A stretch of DNA of 9,018 nucleotides, from assembly GCA_023231065.1 (NCBI GenBank), contig JALNWE010000096.1, positions 1 through 9,018 of the forward strand. Reading direction: 5' to 3'. The translations under genes were made by a program, and so were the position numbers. This document shows, piece by piece, positions 5,146 to 9,018 of this stretch (its first letter is position 1; every line of letters begins with the position of its first letter). A model generated the notes under the pieces. It worked only from the letters and a program-made list of their open reading frames with translations. It was not told where the DNA came from and did no database searches. Origin of the DNA: Bacteroidales bacterium (GTDB taxonomy: Bacteria; Bacteroidota; Bacteroidia; Bacteroidales; FEN-979).

Positions 5146-7286
5146 AGAACCAACTTTTTAAGGATTACCCATGGGCGGTTTTAATTCTGATAACATGCTT
5201 TTTGATTATTTGCTTCCCCTCTGTGCTGATAGCGCAGGAATACATCTCTAGTGATACTTTGCAACTCAACGAGGTAGAAGTTTATGGTAAAACCGTAAGC
5301 TTCTACCCGATTATTGTTATCCCGACGAGGACTTTAGACCATGAAATAATCAGGGATATTGGCGATTTTCTCCGCCAGGGACCCAACGTTTCGGGAATCC
5401 GAAAGGGAGGAGTTGGAATTGACCCAGTGATCAGAGGATTCAAATATAATCAGGTCACAGCACTTTTAAATGGCGGAGTAAAGATTGAAGGCGGTTGCCC
5501 GAACCGTATGGATCCTGTTGTGTCTCATATCGAGAGTGAAAATATCCAAAAAATTGAAATCATAAAAGGGCCATATATCCTGAAATATGGTCCAGTACTT
5601 GGCGCACTGATCAATCTCGACACAAAACTTCCGCATCCATATACAAAACCTGAAATCCATGGAAAGGTATTATATGGGTTCGAATCAAATTGGAACGGGC
5701 AACGCGAACACATTGAACTCGAAGGCGGAAATGACAAGATATTCTTTATTGTCAGTGGTGGGTATAAAGGATATGGCAGTTATACCGCGGGGAACGACAG
5801 CCTTTACAATACTTCGTTCCGAAAATTGTATGGTACGGCTGCTATTGGTGTTGCCATAAATGAAAGCCATAAAGTCATTTTAAATTATGCTTATGATCAA
5901 GGAAAAAACATCCTGTATCCTGCTTTGCCAATGGATGAGCGCCTTGACCAGACCCATGTTGGTTCATTAAACTATACCGGAAGAAATATCGGAAAAATTT
6001 GGAAATCAATAGAAATTCAAGGATATTTTTCTTCTGTCCATCATGTCATGGACAATCTGAACAGGTCAACTGCAAAAACTATGCAGGCTGTTACCACCGT
6101 GAATTCACAGAATAGCGGGGGGAAAATTACAAGTATTCTTCAGGATGGCGTTCATGAATTTCTTATTGGGATCGATTTTGAGCATGTGTTCAAGGATGGG
6201 GACAAGCAGATGACCATGAAGATGATCATGGATGGAGATACCTTCATCTCTGTCAAACATGCCAACGTATGGCTGAATGCCCTGTTCAACAATATTGGAG
6301 CCTTCGCCGAATACAAAATTCCATTCAAACGGTTTGATTTTACAGCAGCTCTTCGATTTAATTATAATCAGGCAACTTCAGGAGATACTTTTCGACTGGT
6401 TAATGACGGAATTGTCTATTTTGATGATCTGAATTCAAATTACTTCAATGTGAGTTTCAGCCTGGGCATGAAAAAGCAACTGGCTAAATGGTTGTATATC
6501 AACGCTGCGCTTGGAAAGGGATCACGCAGCCCATCCTTGCTGGAGCGTTATATCAAACTTATGCCGGTACAGTACGATGCTTATGATTACCTGGGTAACC
6601 CACAACTTCAACCGGAAAACAATTATCAGGCGGATGTCTCATTTGAATTATTTCATCCAAATCTTGGCAGTTTGTCTGTCAGCGGATTCTTTTCCATGGT
6701 CACTAACTACATTATAGGGAAAGTAGTGCCCCCATCTGTCATCAAGCCTTCTACCCAGGGAGCGCCTGGCGTTAAACAATTTTCTAATATTAACAGGGTT
6801 TATCTTACTGGATTTGAAGTGTCTTACCAATCACCAACTGCAAAAAAATGGGGATTGATGGCGAATATAGCCGCAACCTATGGGACCGACCCGGAAGCAG
6901 TAAAATATTTAGTCTCTGGTGGGCAGGTCATTGGCCAGGAAACGATTAAAAATGATCCGTTGCCGGAAATCCCACCCCTGGAAGGATCTGTGAAGTTTTC
7001 CTATAAATTCTTCAGGGGAAAACTCATCACCAATGCATCAGTCAGGTTAGTAAGCGGACAGAATCGTGTATCTCAATCGTATGGCGAACAAAAAACGCCG
7101 GGATTTGTTACCGCTGCTGCTTCGATCAGTTACGCGCCATGCAGGTTTGTCTCATTTGTTGCAGGGGTTGAAAACATATTTGATACACCTTATTATGAAC
7201 ATCTCAACAGGAGAATTGTCGGCAGCGCTGAACGTTTATATGAACCAGGTCGGGTTTTTTGTTTTACCTTGAGTTTTAAAATCTAA
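5142..7286 (+). CDS. TonB-dependent outer-membrane copper receptor, OprC/NosA-like
   Basis: A 714-residue outer-membrane importer. The N-terminus has an n-region, a hydrophobic segment (about 11-30) and a likely cleavage after A31. LNEVEVYG (42-49) may be the TonB box. A plug domain follows (DFLRQGPNVSGIRKGG; IKGPYILKYGPVLGALI at 141-157), then a beta-barrel with a TonB-receptor-like YLGNPQLQPENN block (483-494) and a C-terminal strand ending FCFTLSFKI. The plug has GGCPNRMDP with C119 and M123 (CxxxM), and the barrel has HVMDN with H301 and M303 (HxM). This is the CxxxM/HxM pair known to bind copper in Pseudomonas OprC, with nearly the same spacing. A Met-x-Met run (M357, M359, M361, M363) adds a further possible copper site. 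It overlaps the NifX-like stop by ATGA and its own stop overlaps the lipoprotein start (TAATG). Copper specificity is strong inference. Confidence 0.92.
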   Translation: MKNQLFKDYPWAVLILITCFLIICFPSVLIAQEYISSDTLQLNEVEVYGKTVSFYPIIVIPTRTLDHEIIRDIGDFLRQGPNVSGIRKGGVGIDPVIRGFKYNQVTALLNGGVKIEGGCPNRMDPVVSHIESENIQKIEIIKGPYILKYGPVLGALINLDTKLPHPYTKPEIHGKVLYGFESNWNGQREHIELEGGNDKIFFIVSGGYKGYGSYTAGNDSLYNTSFRKLYGTAAIGVAINESHKVILNYAYDQGKNILYPALPMDERLDQTHVGSLNYTGRNIGKIWKSIEIQGYFSSVHHVMDNLNRSTAKTMQAVTTVNSQNSGGKITSILQDGVHEFLIGIDFEHVFKDGDKQMTMKMIMDGDTFISVKHANVWLNALFNNIGAFAEYKIPFKRFDFTAALRFNYNQATSGDTFRLVNDGIVYFDDLNSNYFNVSFSLGMKKQLAKWLYINAALGKGSRSPSLLERYIKLMPVQYDAYDYLGNPQLQPENNYQADVSFELFHPNLGSLSVSGFFSMVTNYIIGKVVPPSVIKPSTQGAPGVKQFSNINRVYLTGFEVSYQSPTAKKWGLMANIAATYGTDPEAVKYLVSGGQVIGQETIKNDPLPEIPPLEGSVKFSYKFFRGKLITNASVRLVSGQNRVSQSYGEQKTPGFVTAAASISYAPCRFVSFVAGVENIFDTPYYEHLNRRIVGSAERLYEPGRVFCFTLSFKI

Positions 7287-8113
7287 TGATCATGAATGGT
7301 AATTTATGGCTTTGGCTTAGAATCCTATTCTTGTTATCAATGGCGGGTTATTTATTTGCATGTAAAAAAAACGATGACACAATTCCAGCATCACAATACG
7401 GGAAAGTTGTTTTTTCAATAAGCCATCAGGTGAATGGTTATCCACTCATCGAAAACGATTTGATATATACCAATGCAGCCGAAAATCAGTACCTGATCAC
7501 TGAAGTGAAATATTTTATATCTGATATTACTTTTTACCGGAATGATGGCTTAAATAAAATAATCGGTGATTGGAAGGATATTTTTTATGTGGATGAAAAT
7601 ATTCCGGAGACAAAAACAATTCGATTTTTTGATAAAATCCCTATCGGAACTTATGATTCAATAACATTCATTTTCGGTATTTCTGAAATGAAAAACAAAT
7701 CTTTCATGTATGTGAACCCCCCGGAAGTGGATATGTTTTGGCCGGAAGTTTTAGGCGGAGGATACCATTACATGATGATTAATGGAAAATGGAAAGATAC
7801 GACAGGACTCATTCAACCATTTAATTTTCACCTTGGTATAGGCCAACTCTATCAAGGGAATACGACCAACGTCGATTCGATCTATGCCTTCGTACAGAAT
7901 TTTTTCACGGTTCATTTACCGGGTTCTGCGTTCATCATGAAAGATCAGGATACACTTGCATTTTCAATCACAATGAATATAGAAAACTGGTTTGAAAGCC
8001 CCCATATATTTGACTTTAATCAATGGGGTGGGGCCATCATGCAGAATCAACAAGCCATGCAAATAGTGAAAGAGAATGGATGGAATGTGTTTTCTATTAT
8101 GCCACCAAAATAG
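7286..8113 (+). CDS. MbnP-like lipoprotein, probable copper-handling partner
   Basis: A 275-residue lipoprotein with an N-terminal hydrophobic stretch and lipobox LFAC, lipidated at C26. The following KKNDD resembles the Bacteroidetes lipoprotein export signal, so surface exposure is plausible. The body matches the MbnP-like family: VVFSISHQVNGYPL, YTNAAENQYLITEVKYFISD, a DMFWPEVLGGGYHYM block (149-163), NFHLG with H182, and a C-terminal IMQNQQAMQ...NGWNVFS block. In methanotrophs MbnP is encoded with the methanobactin TonB receptor and with the dihaem enzyme MbnH, and is linked to copper; no MbnH-like gene is seen here. The ATG at 7286 shares one base with the receptor stop (TAATG), so the two genes are probably co-translated. 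A second ATG at 7292 is possible. Confidence 0.85.
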   Translation: MIMNGNLWLWLRILFLLSMAGYLFACKKNDDTIPASQYGKVVFSISHQVNGYPLIENDLIYTNAAENQYLITEVKYFISDITFYRNDGLNKIIGDWKDIFYVDENIPETKTIRFFDKIPIGTYDSITFIFGISEMKNKSFMYVNPPEVDMFWPEVLGGGYHYMMINGKWKDTTGLIQPFNFHLGIGQLYQGNTTNVDSIYAFVQNFFTVHLPGSAFIMKDQDTLAFSITMNIENWFESPHIFDFNQWGGAIMQNQQAMQIVKENGWNVFSIMPPK

Positions 8114-8131
8114 ATTCTGACAATTATTTCT

Positions 8132-8704
8132 ATGCACTTCGCCACTCTTGATTTTGCTTTATTGTATTGGTTAAATCATAATTTTATTCCCCATTCTGTT
8201 CCGGTTTTGCAATTGGTTTCTTATACAACAACTTTTATAAGTATTGCAATGGTATTGATTGTCTTGATAATATCAATTGTAAAAAGATCAAAATCAATAC
8301 GCAAACAATTTTATATACTTGCATTGGTATTAATCCTTGTTGCATTAGTCAGTCAGGGATTGAAACAAATTATCTTCAGGGAACGACCATTTTCGGCTCA
8401 TCCTTCTATAGAAAAATTATCACAGGGAGGGGGGTCATCTTTTCCTTCCGGACATTCATTGGAAGCTTTTGCCATAGCAACATCCCTATCACTGTTATTT
8501 AAAAAGAAGAAAATAGTCATTCCACTTTTTATATGGGCCATGTTGGTGGCCTATTCACGTATGGCTTTAGGAGTACATTACCCTAGTGATGTGGTGGGTG
8601 GAATAATTATCGGTATTTTAATTGGTTGGAGTGTCCAATGGGCCTTTAACAGATTCAATTCTAAGGGAGCAAATAGGTGCCCAACTTCAACTTGCAACCC
8701 ATAG
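8132..8704 (+). CDS. PAP2-family membrane phosphatase
   Basis: A 190-residue inner-membrane protein with five or six hydrophobic segments and the complete PAP2 acid-phosphatase signature: K78xxxxxxR85P86, PSGH (105-108, with H108) and SRMALGVHYPSD (142-153, with R143, H149 and D153). Family members dephosphorylate lipid phosphates such as undecaprenyl pyrophosphate or phosphatidate on the periplasmic side; the substrate cannot be told from sequence. The start lies 18 nt after the MbnP-like stop, so it may share the operon, though its link to copper uptake is unclear and it may simply be a readthrough neighbour. The last dozen residues (NRCPTSTCNP) are polar and Cys-containing, unlike the preceding membrane protein, and may reflect altered sequence at the 3' end. 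Confidence 0.9.
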   Translation: MHFATLDFALLYWLNHNFIPHSVPVLQLVSYTTTFISIAMVLIVLIISIVKRSKSIRKQFYILALVLILVALVSQGLKQIIFRERPFSAHPSIEKLSQGGGSSFPSGHSLEAFAIATSLSLLFKKKKIVIPLFIWAMLVAYSRMALGVHYPSDVVGGIIIGILIGWSVQWAFNRFNSKGANRCPTSTCNP

Positions 8705-8815
8705 AGATAATACTATTACAGTTCGTTTTTATTTCACTATTCGAATAAGATAATCCGGCCTGAATTGTTTCGGAATAAGTAATTTCATGAATACCATTAA
8801 ACCCGCAACAAGGTT

Positions 8816-9018
8816 ATGAACAAAAGCCGTCAAAACAATGGTTATTATTTTAGCAGCAACAAGCATCGTCTTTTTTAACTCTTGTAAAAAAGATAAAGAT
8901 GATGAAGTAGTTCCAAAACCAGTAATAAGCGAACTTGAAGTGGGGACAAGAAATAGTCATCTTGGTGTCATTGGCAGCGACATGTTGAGGCTGAAGTAGT
9001 AGCCTAAGCAAAAATAAG
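8816..9018 (+). pseudogene. DUF4625-type lipoprotein gene, decayed and cut by the window end
   Basis: The clear frame from 8838 encodes MVIILAATSIVFFNSCKK, a hydrophobic segment with a lipobox Cys followed by KKDKDDE, then PKPVISELEVGTRNSHLG and GSDM, matching the N-terminal part of DUF4625 lipoproteins. Three lesions are visible. The ATG at 8816 reads MNKAVKT into this frame only if one A of AAAA (8822-8825) is removed. After GSDM (ATG at 8982) the frame runs into TAG at 8997, whereas the frame starting at 8987 reads EAEVVA-AKI, the expected continuation. This is consistent with loss of 4 nt from an ATGCATG-like repeat. In that restored frame a TAA at 9005-9007 stands where Glu is expected. 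DUF4625 genes are, from memory, found near MbnP-like genes in Bacteroidetes; function unknown. The gene continues past the window. Confidence 0.72.

Overview
The window looks like a chromosomal segment from a Bacteroidetes bacterium, probably an environmental Bacteroidales- or Marinilabiliales-like lineage. The signs are a fused FeoA-FeoB iron transporter, two clear Bacteroidetes-type -7 promoter elements (TAnnTTTG) in front of the two main transcription units, lipoproteins with the lysine/acidic tail after the lipobox cysteine that is typical of this phylum, and protein families (MbnP-like, DUF4625, 10-TM metal exporter) common there. All genes read on the + strand. The taxonomic call is inference from these features.

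Block 1 (1-3503) handles divalent metals. It opens with the C-terminal end of a multi-membrane putative manganese/heavy-metal transporter (1-348, cut by the window edge). A 353-bp gap follows, holding a long hairpin, a 19-bp palindrome and a promoter. Next come a FeoA-FeoB fusion for Fe(II) uptake with a TTG start (702-3107) and a 54-residue Cys-rich FeoB-associated membrane peptide (3122-3286). Directly behind it, at about 3293-3503, lies a degraded second copy of the end of the same transporter gene, so the feo genes are flanked by an intact copy and a relic of one ancestral gene.

Block 2 (3517-8704) appears to be one operon. A 16-bp perfect palindrome abuts a -7 promoter box. Behind it are a PLP-dependent Cys/Met-metabolism gamma-lyase-type enzyme (3582-4763), a NifX/NifB-type small protein broken by a 1-nt frameshift (4791-5145), an OprC/NosA-like TonB-dependent copper receptor (5142-7286), an MbnP-like lipoprotein (7286-8113) and a PAP2 phosphatase (8132-8704). 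Stop/start overlaps (ATGA and TAATG) link the middle three genes. The receptor carries both halves of the copper-binding signature described for OprC (CxxxM and HxM). Together with the MbnP-like lipoprotein, this points to copper acquisition at the outer membrane. The sulfur-amino-acid lyase and NifX-like protein at the front of the unit are not an established part of such systems.

Block 3 (8816-9018) is the start of a DUF4625-type lipoprotein gene that is visibly decayed (probable start-proximal frameshift, 4-nt deletion, nonsense codon) and runs off the window end. No tRNA, rRNA, CRISPR, insertion sequence or replication origin was seen.
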